Part shown: positions 1 to 5,742 of the stretch, one piece after another | How positions within the stretch are numbered: the stretch's first letter is position 1 | Layout of the letters: each line of letters opens with the position of its first letter | NCBI GenBank assembly: GCA_938037185.1 | Contig: CALHQK010000042.1 | Span: 1 to 15,813, forward strand | Source of the DNA: an uncultured Riemerella sp. | GTDB taxonomy: Bacteria; Bacteroidota; Bacteroidia; Flavobacteriales; Weeksellaceae | Reading direction: 5' to 3' | Length of the DNA: 15,813 nucleotides | Notes under the pieces: model-generated | Told to the model about the DNA's origin: nothing | Databases searched by the model: none | The model's input: the letters and a program-made list of their open reading frames with translations, nothing else | Translations under genes and position numbers: made by a program

Positions 1-1
1 C

Positions 2-55
2 GATGCTACCATCGTAGCACCATTGGTATTCAGCTATGTTTTGGAGAATGCTTAA
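2..55 (+). CDS. 3' end of an unrecognised gene (partial)
   Basis: An open frame enters from the left edge and stops at TAA 53-55, giving the C-terminal peptide DATIVAPLVFSYVLENA. A hairpin terminator follows 16 bases after the stop, which supports this being a real gene end. The visible 17 residues are too few to assign a family. The alternating hydrophobic pattern would suit a beta strand, but I cannot say more. Confidence 0.5.
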   Translation, partial: DATIVAPLVFSYVLENA

Positions 56-71
56 TTTTTAATAAAAACGA

Positions 72-101
72 AAAGCAACTCCAATTTTATTGAGTTGCTT
101 T
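72..101 (+). terminator. Hairpin terminator after the left-edge gene
   Basis: A perfect 10-bp inverted repeat (AAAGCAACTC at 72-81, GAGTTGCTTT at 92-101) encloses a 10-base AT-rich loop. It is preceded by an A-rich stretch but followed by only a short T run, so it may be a modest or bidirectional terminator. It separates the gene ending at 55 from the gene starting at 166. Confidence 0.7.
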
Positions 102-165
102 AATATGAAAATTCAAGAAGATATTTAATATATTATAAAATAATAATCTAAATAATTTATAAACT

Positions 166-726
166 ATGAAAAAAGTATTTTTATTTTTAGGAGTGGTATT
201 GTCTTCAGTATTGGCTACTGCACAAGAAGTAGAAGAACCAGAATTTGCTGGAGAGGTTGTTGTAATAAGAGCAAATGAAACAACAGCACCTTTGGAAAAA
301 CAAATTAGTCAAAGCCGTTCAGTTTTATCTACTGGAGCAATCTTGACAGGGATAGGTAAATACAGAACACAATTGCAAATTGTGGGGTGTTGTTCCACAG
401 TTAAGTTAAATAATGGAGAGAGTGTAAAATTCATTGTAAGAGCAGTTGATAACAACACAGACCCATTGGCAATTATTAAAATATTTAAATTTGAATCTAA
501 GCCTAAATACCGTAGAGCTGAAGTAGCATCTACAAGTACATTTGGAACTACAAAGACTAATAATTTGAATTATGTATCTTTTTCAGCAAAGAGATATGGG
601 AAAAGTTCTTACATCATAACACCATCAGTGACATTAGAACCTGGTGAATATGGAATTACGGTTTCTAATCCTAATGCTGTGGATGAGAAACAAACTGTAG
701 TATCGGCATTCGCAGTAGAAAAATAA
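166..726 (+). CDS. Small secreted protein of unknown function
   Basis: 186 residues. The N-terminus is a clear Sec signal peptide (Lys-Lys, a hydrophobic stretch, likely cleavage after Ala-Gln at residues 19-20), so the mature protein of about 166 residues is probably periplasmic or outside the cell. The rest is rich in predicted beta strand, with a Cys-Cys pair at 75-76 and a turn-rich 'LEPGEYGI' segment near 158-164 like those in small beta-sandwich proteins. There is no lipobox and no obvious type IX secretion C-terminal domain. The start is the only reasonable ATG and lies in a very AT-rich leader. It stands alone between two terminators and converges on the band-7 gene. I do not recognise the family, and no link to the neighbouring RNA-repair genes is evident. 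Confidence 0.8.
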   Translation: MKKVFLFLGVVLSSVLATAQEVEEPEFAGEVVVIRANETTAPLEKQISQSRSVLSTGAILTGIGKYRTQLQIVGCCSTVKLNNGESVKFIVRAVDNNTDPLAIIKIFKFESKPKYRRAEVASTSTFGTTKTNNLNYVSFSAKRYGKSSYIITPSVTLEPGEYGITVSNPNAVDEKQTVVSAFAVEK

Positions 727-732
727 AATTTT

Positions 733-775
733 TTCACAAAAAAACAGCTCAAAATGAGCTGTTTTTTTGTGTGAA
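733..775. terminator. Long bidirectional terminator between convergent genes
   Basis: A 16-bp perfect inverted repeat (735-750 with 756-771) has a 5-base loop. The arm nearest the loop is CAGCTC/GAGCTG and is flanked by A7 on the left and T7 on the right, so either strand yields a stem followed by a U-tract. It ends both the secreted-protein gene (stop 724-726) and the minus-strand band-7 gene (stop 777-779). Confidence 0.9.
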
Positions 776-776
776 A

Positions 777-1493
777 TTACTTCGCAATCTGATGGATATC
801 TCCAATCATAAAAGTATGTTTCCCTTTTTCGGCTATTTTCGTAATAGTTTCCAAGGTTTGGAAGAATCTGATGTTTTCATCATTTTTCATCAGTTCAGAA
901 GCGTTTTTCAAGGCTCTGGCAGTAGCTACGGCCGTTCTGGCGTTTTCTAAATCAGCTTTTGCCCTTATTTTCGCTTCCAAATGCCTTGCAAATAATTCCT
1001 GAATACTCTTCGGAAAAGTAATATCCCGAATTTGGATATTTTCTATTTCCACGCCGAATTCACTCGTTTTGCTTTGAATTTCCTCAGGTTTTAAATCCAT
1101 CCATTCGGCTCTTTTTTCGTTCAAAGCTTCGCTCTCTATTTGGGAAATCATTTTTCTGAAATAAATTTGAACTATATTTTGAAGTTTATACTCTGCATCG
1201 CTCAAGATGTAGTATTCGTTTATTATGGTGTTTTCCAGTAATTTAAGACCATCAGTCACCTTATAGATAATATTAAAAGAAAATCTAAGGGCGATGTTAT
1301 CCTTGGTCAAAATCTCTTGGTTAGTCACGGTGATTAGCCGCGAATTTTGAGGAATTTGATAGAGTTTGGTTCTATCTTTCCAATCATAAATTTCGTGAAA
1401 ACCTGCATTTAATTGCTTTTCAAAAGTATTGTTTCTAAAAAGGAAACCTTGGTAAAAAGGCATCACTTCGTAAGTTTTTGTAAATATTCCCAT
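777..1493 (-). CDS. SPFH/band-7 (slipin-like) protein of an RNA-repair locus
   Basis: 238 residues from ATG 1493. The frame stays open to a TTG at 1562, but that extension of 23 codons lies in structured spacer and adds an un-slipin-like N-terminus, so ATG 1493 is preferred. An SPFH/band-7 domain fills roughly residues 3-175 (FRNN at 20-22, 'LNAGFHEIYDW' at 28-38, 'VEIENIQIRDITFP' at 148-161). It is followed by an alanine- and charge-rich helical or coiled-coil segment at about 165-205. Classical slipins carry an N-terminal membrane hairpin. None is visible here, so the protein is probably soluble or peripheral. SPFH proteins form large oligomeric scaffolds. Established knowledge: some SPFH/band-7 genes are linked to RtcB ligases and a tRNA-like RNA in bacterial RNA-repair loci. 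Here both are immediately upstream on the same strand. Inference: it scaffolds or presents RNA for RtcB. Confidence 0.85.
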   Translation of the reverse strand: MGIFTKTYEVMPFYQGFLFRNNTFEKQLNAGFHEIYDWKDRTKLYQIPQNSRLITVTNQEILTKDNIALRFSFNIIYKVTDGLKLLENTIINEYYILSDAEYKLQNIVQIYFRKMISQIESEALNEKRAEWMDLKPEEIQSKTSEFGVEIENIQIRDITFPKSIQELFARHLEAKIRAKADLENARTAVATARALKNASELMKNDENIRFFQTLETITKIAEKGKHTFMIGDIHQIAK

Positions 1494-1515
1494 TTTTTCT
1501 AAATTTTTAAAGTTA

Positions 1516-1628
1516 AAAAGGAGCGGCTGACAAGAATAAAGGGAAAATAAATTGAGTATCAATATTGTACGGTATCCTTTATTTTGCAGACTTTATCCCT
1601 GATGAACCGAAATTCCGCAGCTCCTTTT
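1516..1628 (-). repeat. Structured spacer and leader of the band-7 gene
   Basis: A 9-bp perfect inverted repeat (AAAAGGAGC at 1516-1524, GCTCCTTTT at 1620-1628) closes about 95 bases. Inside, AAAATAAA can pair with TTTATTTT (8 bp), so an mRNA leader or a 3' extension of the tRNA-like RNA could fold here. A weak promoter-like pair on the minus strand (ATTG at 1563-1560, TATTCTTG at 1538-1531, 21-base spacer) would start transcription just before the band-7 ATG. No open frame on either strand looks coding, including the plus-strand frame from 1584. The fold is drawn by eye. Confidence 0.4.
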
Positions 1629-1649
1629 GTTGTTTTAGGCTGTGTAAAG

Positions 1650-1749
1650 CAGCTGATTAAGAGGGACTCGAACCCCCAAGTCCGAAGACCTTACCAGAAA
1701 ATAACCCTGCATCAAATGCTCCGCAATTCCCTATTGGGCTATTTTCAAT
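1650..1749 (-). ncRNA. tRNA-like RNA between rtcB and the band-7 gene
   Basis: Read on the minus strand, the segment holds a canonical T arm at 1677-1661: stem GGGGG/CCCTC with one G-U pair and the loop TTCGAGT, matching the universal T-loop. Directly before it (1692-1678) is a hairpin AAGGTC-TTCG-GACTT resembling the long variable arm of class II tRNAs. Further 5' are an anticodon-arm-like hairpin at 1709-1695 (CAGG, 7-base loop GTTATTT, TCTG) and a D-arm-like GCCC...GGAGC at 1739-1718, with one bulge. A weak acceptor-like stem ATTGA/TTAAT (1749-1745 with 1660-1656) can close it. It is not an ordinary tRNA: the acceptor is short and AU-rich, the linkers are too long, and no CCA follows. No promoter is visible just upstream, and it begins about 20 bases after the rtcB stop, so it is probably cut from the rtcB transcript. 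Ends are approximate. A decayed tRNA-Leu/Ser-type gene is the alternative. Confidence 0.7.
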
Positions 1750-1769
1750 TTTTAATAGGTGGCGGTTAT

Positions 1770-3152
1770 TTATAATTCTTTATTTTTCTTCTTTTTTTTC
1801 CAAGGAGCGTTTTTTTCTACATCTCCAGCCATGATACATCCGTAAGGGATGACCTCGTCTACTATCTCGCACAGGTTGTATTCTAAAATTTGTTTTCTCA
1901 CATTTTGTGCGTTTTTGTAGGCGGATGGCAACTCCGAAATATCTATTTCATTAGAGAAAAATCTAACATCCAGCCCAGCCGTTTCCTCAGCAAAAACTTC
2001 CTCATCTGTCTGGTGGGCTTTGTTTCTTTTATGCTCGTTTCTACTAAAATTTCTCCCTGCTCCATGTGGCGCAAATCCTATGTTTCGCTCGTTGGTAGTT
2101 CCTTTTACAATGAGGACAGGCTCTGCCATATTTAGCGGAATGAGTCTTAGCTCATTATCCTCAGGAAGGAATTTAGCATCTAAAGGCGTAGCACCTTTGG
2201 CATGATAAAACGAATCCCCATCTCGGAAAACGAAATTATGTTCGTTCCAAAATCTATCCTGCATTTCTACTCCAAGTTTTTTCAAAGTCAAATTATGAAT
2301 CGCTTCATGATTTTCTTTTGTCCATTGTCTTACGATTTGCAGCGCTTCCCAGTAGGCTTGTCCTTCTTCTGTATCAAAAGGAATCCATGCATTTTCCTCC
2401 AAAGTATCAGGCGAAATATCTCTACGGAAGTAGTTGGCTGTTTTTAGTCCCATTTTGTAGAGTTCTGCGCCCACAGCTCTGGAACCGTGGTGGGTGACCA
2501 TCATCGTATTTCCTGTCTTCATGGAAGTCCCAATGAATAAGAAGTGATTCCCATCTCCCTGCGTTCCCATACAGTCTCTGGCTGTGCTGATGAGTTCGGG
2601 CTTTTTTAGGAATAAATTCTTTTCAAAAGCCTCTATAAGTTCTTTGCTCATCGCTATCTGCTGACCTCTTGGGCGGCCTCCATACCCGAAATGAGTAGAA
2701 TCGTGGGCGGCGTCCAGAACTAATTTAGGATCTATTTTCCCAAAATCAGTAAGCATCACAGAACAGCAGATATCCGCTGAATGGAACCCAGGGTGTATGG
2801 CGTTTTTTGCGACTACTACACCTCCCACAGGGATGATTCCTTCTTTACCCGTAGGGCAGGCATCAGGCATCAATGCTCCTTTTTCCAGGGTCGGCGTTTT
2901 CATCAGCTTCTTCATGGTAGCGATTACTTTGCTTACATTATCTTCTTCTAATTCATTCTCAGGATGAATATTAACCACAAAATCAGCAGGAATTCTTTTC
3001 AGTGGAATAGGGTCTGGAAGTCTGAACTGCTCCAAGTATTCTAAAATCTCAGTTTCTTCCCATTCGTTTTCATTGATGGTCTTCAAGGCTTCCCCGAACC
3101 ATTTCCCTTGGCGGAATCCCCAGTTGATAATATTTTTTCCTGTAACTTTCAT
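1770..3152 (-). CDS. rtcB: RNA-splicing ligase RtcB
   Basis: 460 residues, usual size for the family. RtcB joins RNA 3'-phosphate or 2',3'-cyclic phosphate ends to 5'-OH ends using GTP and Mn2+, through a guanylated histidine. The family motifs are present in order: metal ligands Asp127 and Cys130 in 'SADICCSV' (usual form DIGCG), His203 in 'GDGNHF', His221 in 'HHGSR', His305 in 'EHNF', 'KGAT' at 319-322, and 'APHGAGR' at 361-367 with the predicted guanylation residue His363. All catalytic residues are intact. The C-terminus is a lysine-rich tail encoded by an A-rich tract. The ATG at 3152 is the only sensible start. The gene is divergent from the WYL regulator (94 bases between starts) and is followed by the tRNA-like RNA and the band-7 gene. 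No rtcA, archease or Ro/TROVE gene lies in the window. Substrates are probably cleaved tRNA or related RNA (inference). Confidence 0.96.
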   Translation of the reverse strand: MKVTGKNIINWGFRQGKWFGEALKTINENEWEETEILEYLEQFRLPDPIPLKRIPADFVVNIHPENELEEDNVSKVIATMKKLMKTPTLEKGALMPDACPTGKEGIIPVGGVVVAKNAIHPGFHSADICCSVMLTDFGKIDPKLVLDAAHDSTHFGYGGRPRGQQIAMSKELIEAFEKNLFLKKPELISTARDCMGTQGDGNHFLFIGTSMKTGNTMMVTHHGSRAVGAELYKMGLKTANYFRRDISPDTLEENAWIPFDTEEGQAYWEALQIVRQWTKENHEAIHNLTLKKLGVEMQDRFWNEHNFVFRDGDSFYHAKGATPLDAKFLPEDNELRLIPLNMAEPVLIVKGTTNERNIGFAPHGAGRNFSRNEHKRNKAHQTDEEVFAEETAGLDVRFFSNEIDISELPSAYKNAQNVRKQILEYNLCEIVDEVIPYGCIMAGDVEKNAPWKKKKKNKEL

Positions 3153-3191
3153 GATGTTTCATTTTGATGATGCAAAGTAAATACACAAAAG

Positions 3192-3206
3192 CGCAATCTT
3201 TTTGCG
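3192..3206. promoter_or_regulatory. Inverted repeat, candidate operator of the rtcB/WYL divergent region
   Basis: CGCAA at 3192-3196 and TTGCG at 3202-3206 form a 5-bp perfect inverted repeat with a 5-base spacer. It stands out as the only GC-containing symmetry in an otherwise AT-rich intergenic region. The right arm overlaps the TTTG (-33) element of the WYL promoter, so a bound protein could repress its own gene while acting on rtcB. The protein-DNA link is inferred. The repeat is short enough that chance is possible. Confidence 0.4.
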
Positions 3207-3231
3207 TAGTTAAAAAAGTTTGATAATTTTG
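3201..3231 (+). promoter_or_regulatory. Bacteroidota-type promoter of the WYL regulator
   Basis: TTTG at 3201-3204, a 19-base spacer, then TAATTTTG at 3224-3231 match the Bacteroidota consensus TTTG-N19-TAnnTTTG exactly. Transcription would begin around 3238, leaving a very short leader before ATG 3247. On the opposite strand rtcB has only a partial -7-like TTACTTTG (3180-3173) with no TTTG at the right distance. That would fit a weak promoter needing activation. Confidence 0.6.
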
Positions 3232-3246
3232 TAAAAAAAAATTAAA

Positions 3247-4257
3247 ATGTCTTCAAATAAAAACGCCCTTATCCGTTACAAAACCATTGACAGATGCCTT
3301 AGAAATAAGTATAAAAAATATACGCTGGAGGATCTGATAGAGGAGTGTTCCGAGGCTCTTTTTGAATTTGAAGGGAAAGAAGCCTATGTCAGCAAAAGAA
3401 CCATTCAGCTTGATATACAGAATATGCGCAGTGAGAAATTTGGCTACGAAGCTCCCATAGAGGTCTATGACAGAAAATACTACCGATACAGCGACCCTGA
3501 ATACAGCATTCATAACATAGCAGTAAATGAAAACGACCTAAAAGCAATGAACAATGCAGTGCAGATTTTGAAGCAGTTTAAGGATTTTTCTATGTTTAAG
3601 GATTTGAATGGCGTTATTCAAAAATTAGAAAACACGGTGCATTCTGCGCAGCAGCGGTCCATTATTCATTTAGATAAAAATGAACGGCTCAAAGGTCTGG
3701 AATATATTGATATTCTGTACAATGCGATTTTGAATAAGAAGACATTGGGATTGGTTTATAAAAGTTTTAAGGCAAGGGAAGAAAAAAAATACATTGTTTT
3801 CCCACAGCTTTTGAAGGAGTATAATAACCGCTGGTTTCTCATCTGTTGGTATAGAGATACGCTTCTGAACCTTGCACTTGACAGGATAATAAGTGTACAG
3901 ATAGAGGAAAATATTCCTTTTCAGGAGCGGGAATTTAATGCCGATAGATTTTTCTCTGAAGTGATAGGTGTGACGACATCATCAGAACAAAGAGGGCAGA
4001 ATGTGGTTTTCTCAATAAAAGGAATTCATGCAGAATATGTGAAAACCAAGCCATTTCATCACACGCAGGAGATTTTGGAAGAAAAAGATGGCGAAACATA
4101 TTTCAGGATAAGAGTTCAGCTAAATTTTGAGTTGGAAAGAGTTATTTTAGGCTTTGGTGATTATATCACAGTTCACAAACCAAATCGACTGAAAACGAGA
4201 ATAAAAAACACACTAGAGCGGGCAGTGAAAAATTATGAAAATTCAGAAATAAAATAA
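3247..4257 (+). CDS. HTH-WYL transcriptional regulator, divergent from rtcB
   Basis: 336 residues. Residues about 8-80 look like a winged helix-turn-helix, with recognition helix 'SKRTIQLDIQNM' at 49-60 and a wing ending 'KYYRYSD'. Residues about 150-225 form a WYL domain, an Sm-like ligand-sensing fold, with 'RWFLICWY' at 195-202 in place of the name-giving W-Y-L, and 'LALDRI' at 209-214. Residues about 250-330 fit the WCX C-terminal extension. This is the domain order of PafB/PafC/YafY-type and defence-associated WYL regulators, which can respond to nucleic-acid or nucleotide ligands. It has its own consensus promoter, overlapped by an inverted repeat, and diverges from rtcB. Control of the rtcB-tRNA-like-band-7 unit by this protein is a strong inference from position. 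The ligand could be an RNA fragment with a cyclic-phosphate end, but nothing in the sequence shows this. Confidence 0.9.
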   Translation: MSSNKNALIRYKTIDRCLRNKYKKYTLEDLIEECSEALFEFEGKEAYVSKRTIQLDIQNMRSEKFGYEAPIEVYDRKYYRYSDPEYSIHNIAVNENDLKAMNNAVQILKQFKDFSMFKDLNGVIQKLENTVHSAQQRSIIHLDKNERLKGLEYIDILYNAILNKKTLGLVYKSFKAREEKKYIVFPQLLKEYNNRWFLICWYRDTLLNLALDRIISVQIEENIPFQEREFNADRFFSEVIGVTTSSEQRGQNVVFSIKGIHAEYVKTKPFHHTQEILEEKDGETYFRIRVQLNFELERVILGFGDYITVHKPNRLKTRIKNTLERAVKNYENSEIK

Positions 4258-4258
4258 C

Positions 4259-4289
4259 TTCCACAGAAAATCTGTAGGAGAATTTTTTT
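4259..4289 (+). terminator. Terminator of the WYL gene
   Basis: The stem CC-ACAGA/TCTGT-(A)-GG, with one bulged A and a 3-base loop, spans 4261-4278. It begins four bases after the WYL stop and is followed by T7 at 4283-4289. On the minus strand the same hairpin has a poorer T-tract, but it might also end the operon coming from the right. Confidence 0.75.
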
Positions 4290-4319
4290 AGATTTAATGG
4301 AAAACTATTAAAGAATAAA

Positions 4320-4334
4320 TTTCTTTAAAAGAAA
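4320..4334. repeat. AT-rich palindrome in the 4290-4429 intergenic stretch
   Basis: TTTCTTT-A-AAAGAAA is a perfect 7-bp inverted repeat around one base. Apart from this and the doubtful 16-codon ORF at 4360-4410, the stretch between the WYL terminator and the alpha/beta hydrolase shows nothing recognisable. A repeat of this composition can easily occur by chance. Confidence 0.4.
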
Positions 4335-4359
4335 CAGGCGGAGCGAGAATAGATTTTAC

Positions 4360-4410
4360 TTACTTTTCCAGCCACTCTTGGGATGGCATTTTGTTTTCTG
4401 TACTCACCAT
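4360..4410 (-). CDS. Doubtful 16-codon ORF after the hydrolase gene
   Basis: ATG 4410 to TAA 4360 encodes MVSTENKMPSQEWLEK, beginning 19 bases after the hydrolase stop. The ATG has an A-rich leader typical of this genome, and the peptide has a natural-looking composition. It matches no family I know. It could be a tiny gene, the remaining start of a lost gene, or chance. The frame is closed by TAG just upstream, inside the hydrolase gene, so it is not simply a frameshifted tail of that gene. Confidence 0.2.
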   Translation of the reverse strand: MVSTENKMPSQEWLEK

Positions 4411-4429
4411 TTTATTGATTTTAAAATCT

Positions 4430-5077
4430 TTATAATCCTCCAAATTCTTTTTCTAAAATAGCAGAAATTTCCTTTGCTTTTGTCACAGGGCAGAGGTGAG
4501 TTCCTCCTTTGATGACATAGTTCGGATTTGAGTTTTTGATAGGAAAAACGATATCTTTATCCGCGGATATTTGTATGATTTCAGGATTTTCCTTCGCTTC
4601 CCAATCAAGGATTTTCTCTATGCTCCATTTGATATAATAAGGATTTCTGACCTTAAAATATTTTAAAACTTTTGGGTTTTTTGGGTCAAAAAGATGCCTT
4701 ACAAAAGAATAAAAACTATAGGATTTTTCATTAAATGCCGAAGTTGGGATTATTTTGTAAAGCTTAGAGCGTTTCCCTATTTCCATCAGTTTGGATTTTC
4801 CCGAAGGCGATTTTATACTGGCAAGGATAATGACTTTTTTTGCTGGAATTTTTTTGTGAATTTCCTGCACGATAATTCCTCCAAAAGAGTAGCCGAGCAG
4901 ACAAAAATCCTCATCAGGATTGATACTTTCGGCCATTCTATTTACATAATGGTCAAATTCCTCATCCTGCTCTGGGACGAGCCAATCTATGAAATGAAGT
5001 TCCATTTCTGATGGAAAATTAATGTACTCAAATACACTTCTATCCGCACCCAGCCCACTGATGATGTATAGTTTCAT
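4430..5077 (-). CDS. Small alpha/beta hydrolase
   Basis: 215 residues with an alpha/beta-hydrolase fold and no signal peptide, so cytoplasmic. Likely catalytic triad: Ser64 in the nucleophile elbow 'GYSFGG' (62-67), Asp175 in 'SADKDIVFP' (171-179), and His194 in 'GGTHLCP' (191-197). 'GLGAD' at 8-12 is at the usual oxyanion-hole position. Short esterase-like hydrolases of this type are common in Flavobacteriia, and the substrate cannot be deduced. It is the last confident gene of the minus-strand series, 27 bases after the secreted Ig/PKD-like gene, suggesting co-transcription. Confidence 0.85.
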   Translation of the reverse strand: MKLYIISGLGADRSVFEYINFPSEMELHFIDWLVPEQDEEFDHYVNRMAESINPDEDFCLLGYSFGGIIVQEIHKKIPAKKVIILASIKSPSGKSKLMEIGKRSKLYKIIPTSAFNEKSYSFYSFVRHLFDPKNPKVLKYFKVRNPYYIKWSIEKILDWEAKENPEIIQISADKDIVFPIKNSNPNYVIKGGTHLCPVTKAKEISAILEKEFGGL

Positions 5078-5104
5078 AAAAAAGAAGCAGGATTTTTCCA
5101 GCGA

Positions 5105-5716
5105 TTATTTTATAAAATATTTCCAGAAAGAGGCATCATAAGTTTTCGCGAATATTTTGTAACAGTTTTTAGCAAAAACTTTCACATGTATTTTTATGAT
5201 AGGATTTTGTTCGTTAATAGAGAATTGAGAGACTTTCTCCGCAGAGGTTTCCTGTTTTCCATCTGCATAAAAGGCTTCCCATGTGTAGCTTAGGTTTTCC
5301 TTGGAATCAGGGAAAAAAGCGATGGTGGAATTATCAATCTTTACTTCTTTGAAACTTATAGAAGGAACATCGCAGTTACTTTCAGTTGTTTTCACAATAG
5401 GAGCTTTATCATCGGTAATGTTGATTTCTTTGGTGCATTTTACCAAATCATGACTTGAGAAATACTGTAGAGACAAGGTTGCTCTTCCAGCCGAAAGTGC
5501 TTTTATGCTGATATTATTGAGTTTATGATCGCTGCTTAAAATAACAGCATTTCCCGATATTGCCCATTGGTGGCATTGTTTGCACTGTGCCGATTCGTTG
5601 GCTATGCCATAATTAGCTGTTTCTCCGATGTTTAAAGTAGTTTTTCCTTCAATATTACATTGCGCAGATGTTGTTGTGAATGCCGTAAAGAACAGCAATA
5701 AAACAAGGTTTTTCAT
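5105..5716 (-). CDS. Secreted protein with an Ig/PKD-like domain
   Basis: 203 residues from ATG 5716. The frame extends to GTG 5776, but that would overlap the upstream gene by 34 bases and bury the signal peptide. From ATG 5716 a typical signal peptide is seen (MKN, a hydrophobic stretch, cleavage near Ala18-Gln19). Residues about 24-100 resemble a PKD/Ig-like repeat ('NIGETANYGI', 'HQWAISGNAVIL', 'ISIKALSAGRATLSLQY'). Residues 105-203 are a second beta-rich region ('YTWEAFYADG'). Cysteines at 20, 45, 48, 94 and 115 could form disulfides. There is no lipobox. It follows the Ig-like lipoprotein gene by 26 bases, and both are probably envelope proteins. The precise role is unknown. Confidence 0.75.
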   Translation of the reverse strand: MKNLVLLLFFTAFTTTSAQCNIEGKTTLNIGETANYGIANESAQCKQCHQWAISGNAVILSSDHKLNNISIKALSAGRATLSLQYFSSHDLVKCTKEINITDDKAPIVKTTESNCDVPSISFKEVKIDNSTIAFFPDSKENLSYTWEAFYADGKQETSAEKVSQFSINEQNPIIKIHVKVFAKNCYKIFAKTYDASFWKYFIK

Positions 5717-5742
5717 AAAATTTTTTGATAAAGATACAAAAT

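Noticed and set aside
1650..1749. Functional tRNA gene (class II, Leu/Ser-like)
   Set aside because: The T arm and variable arm fit, but there is no proper 7-bp acceptor, the linkers are too long and the would-be anticodon loop has a pyrimidine at position 37. Called tRNA-like instead.
1650..1749. Attachment-site remnant of an integrated element in a tRNA gene
   Set aside because: No integrase, no second copy of the tRNA 3' end in the window, and the flanking genes form a coherent RNA-repair set.
1584..1775. Plus-strand 63-codon open frame between the band-7 gene and rtcB
   Set aside because: It runs antisense through the tRNA-like RNA. The peptide composition is not protein-like and the T arm and hairpins explain the sequence better.
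5570..5584. CXXCH haem-c motif in the secreted Ig/PKD-like protein (residues 45-49)
   Set aside because: It lies at the start of a PKD/Ig-like strand, the protein has other cysteines and no cytochrome features or maturation genes nearby, so disulfides or chance are more likely.
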